DNA from: Magnetovibrio sp. PR-2
Lineage (GTDB): Bacteria; Pseudomonadota; Alphaproteobacteria; Rhodospirillales; Magnetovibrionaceae
Length of the DNA: 64,000 nt
Assembly (NCBI RefSeq): GCF_036689815.1
Contig: NZ_JBAHUR010000003.1
Location: 124,001 to 188,000, forward strand
Direction of reading: 5' to 3'
Shown: positions 63,421 through 64,000 of the stretch, one piece after another
Layout of the letters: the number at the start of each line of letters is the position of its first letter
Position numbering within the stretch: position 1 is the first letter of the stretch
Made by a program: the position numbers and the translations under genes
Notes under the pieces: model-generated
Told to the model about the DNA's origin: nothing
Databases searched by the model: none
What the model saw: only the letters and a program-made list of their open reading frames with translations

Positions 63421-64000
63421 CTAAACCGCCTTAGAATGCCGCGCTTCGCCGGCTGCGAAGTAGGTGTCGAAGGCGCTGGCGACCAGACGGATGAAGGGGC
63501 GGCCGTCGTCTTGGACGGTGATGGTGTTGCCGTCAATGGAACAAATGCCGTCTTCGACCAGTTCTGACAGCTTTGCCATGTCTTCGTCCAAGTCTGACAC
63601 CTGCACGCCGTGCTCGACACACCGCGCGTGCAAATCGACCGTCAGGTTGCACATGATGTCTTCAATGATGTCACGGCGGAGCTTGTCGTCCGGGCTCAGT
63701 CCGATGCCTTTAATCGCCGGCAAAATACCGCTGTCGATGGCTTGGCGGTAGGCCTTTAAGGGCCGTTCGTTTTGCACGTAACCTTGCGGCAAATAGCCGA
63801 TGGCCGACGCCCCAAAACCCAACATGGCGGGGGCCGTGTCGGTGGTGTAGCCCTGGAAATTGCGGTGCAGTTCGCCGGTTTGGACGGCGTTGGCCATGCT
63901 GTCGTCGGGGTGTGCGAAGTGATCGAACCCGATTTGCACGTAGCCCCGTTCTTTCAAACGCTCCACCGCCAAGGTGAACTGCTGCCAGCGTTCGTTGGCA
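63421..64000 (-). CDS. hemN: Oxygen-independent coproporphyrinogen III oxidase, C-terminal part
   Basis: The frame is open to the right edge; only the last 193 or so codons are visible. The segments RGYVQIGFDHFAHPDDSMANAVQTGELHRNFQGYTTD and LLGFGASAIGYLPQGYVQNE (here MLGFGASAIGYLPQGYVQNE) are diagnostic for HemN, and the C-terminal winged-helix-like region follows. HemN is the radical-SAM enzyme for anaerobic heme synthesis; the CxxxCxxC cluster motif lies outside the window. It complements hemA in this window. Confidence 0.95.
   Translation of the reverse strand, partial: ANERWQQFTLAVERLKERGYVQIGFDHFAHPDDSMANAVQTGELHRNFQGYTTDTAPAMLGFGASAIGYLPQGYVQNERPLKAYRQAIDSGILPAIKGIGLSPDDKLRRDIIEDIMCNLTVDLHARCVEHGVQVSDLDEDMAKLSELVEDGICSIDGNTITVQDDGRPFIRLVASAFDTYFAAGEARHSKAV

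Overview
The window reads as chromosomal core of an alphaproteobacterium, most likely from the Rhodospirillales or a relative. Supporting signs are C4-pathway 5-aminolevulinate synthase (HemA), TrmFO, the dgt-argS-SPOR-nagZ-M50-scpA-scpB-tatABC-serS-surE-pcm order, and a yajC-secD-secF operon followed by an Mth938-like gene. Several proteins have mitochondrial counterparts (NDUFAF3-like, NDUFAF6-like, ELM1-like). Two hemerythrin-type proteins, a diheme peroxidase, several histidine kinases, receiver proteins and an Hpt protein suggest a motile, redox-responsive, probably microaerophilic bacterium. That lifestyle and the genus are inferences; I cannot name a species.

Layout. 1-2.0 kb: 5'-truncated hemerythrin-receiver fusion, xthA and erpA. 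2.0-14.3 kb: long plus-strand run of housekeeping genes, with many ATGA/GTGA overlaps, from dgt through nagZ, scpAB, tatABC and serS to surE-pcm. 14.4-20 kb: a histidine kinase, an EamA transporter, an NlpD-like LysM/LytM lipoprotein, and the divergent ald / Lrp-type regulator pair. 20-22.6 kb: an unrecognised membrane protein with a repetitive N-terminus, an ArsC-like protein, a decayed CPA1-type antiporter and a DUF815 ATPase. 22.7-29.3 kb: yajC-secDF, the Mth938 gene, a c'-like cytochrome, an LpxR-like outer-membrane protein, sodB and a squalene/phytoene-synthase-like gene. 29.3-37.9 kb: a large secreted ankyrin/acidic protein, hydrolase, sulfotransferase, trmFO, rhodanese, bacteriohemerythrin and CYTH-CHAD. 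37.9-42.1 kb: uvrA, then a receiver protein with a FliM-like tail next to an Hpt protein. 42.1-57.2 kb: SDR/winged-helix pair, lipase-like protein, hemA, class III aminotransferase, a peroxidase-histidine kinase operon, pyrE, hspQ, a TPP enzyme, ELM1-like, YbjN-like and a CNT nucleoside transporter.

57.3-64 kb is the accessory end. It holds a receiver-GGDEF protein that has lost its signature residues, then a two-gene translationally coupled cassette: an unrecognised 236-aa protein, and a 1295-aa single-chain restriction-modification enzyme that carries pentapeptide repeats at its N-terminus. The cassette is followed by two cruciform-forming repeat units and a degenerate second copy of the hemN 3' end; the intact hemN runs off the window. 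This cassette is the best candidate for an under-described system. The second is the receiver protein at 41.0 kb whose C-terminus copies the CheY-binding peptide of FliM.

I see no rRNA, tRNA, CRISPR array, intact insertion sequence or integrase.
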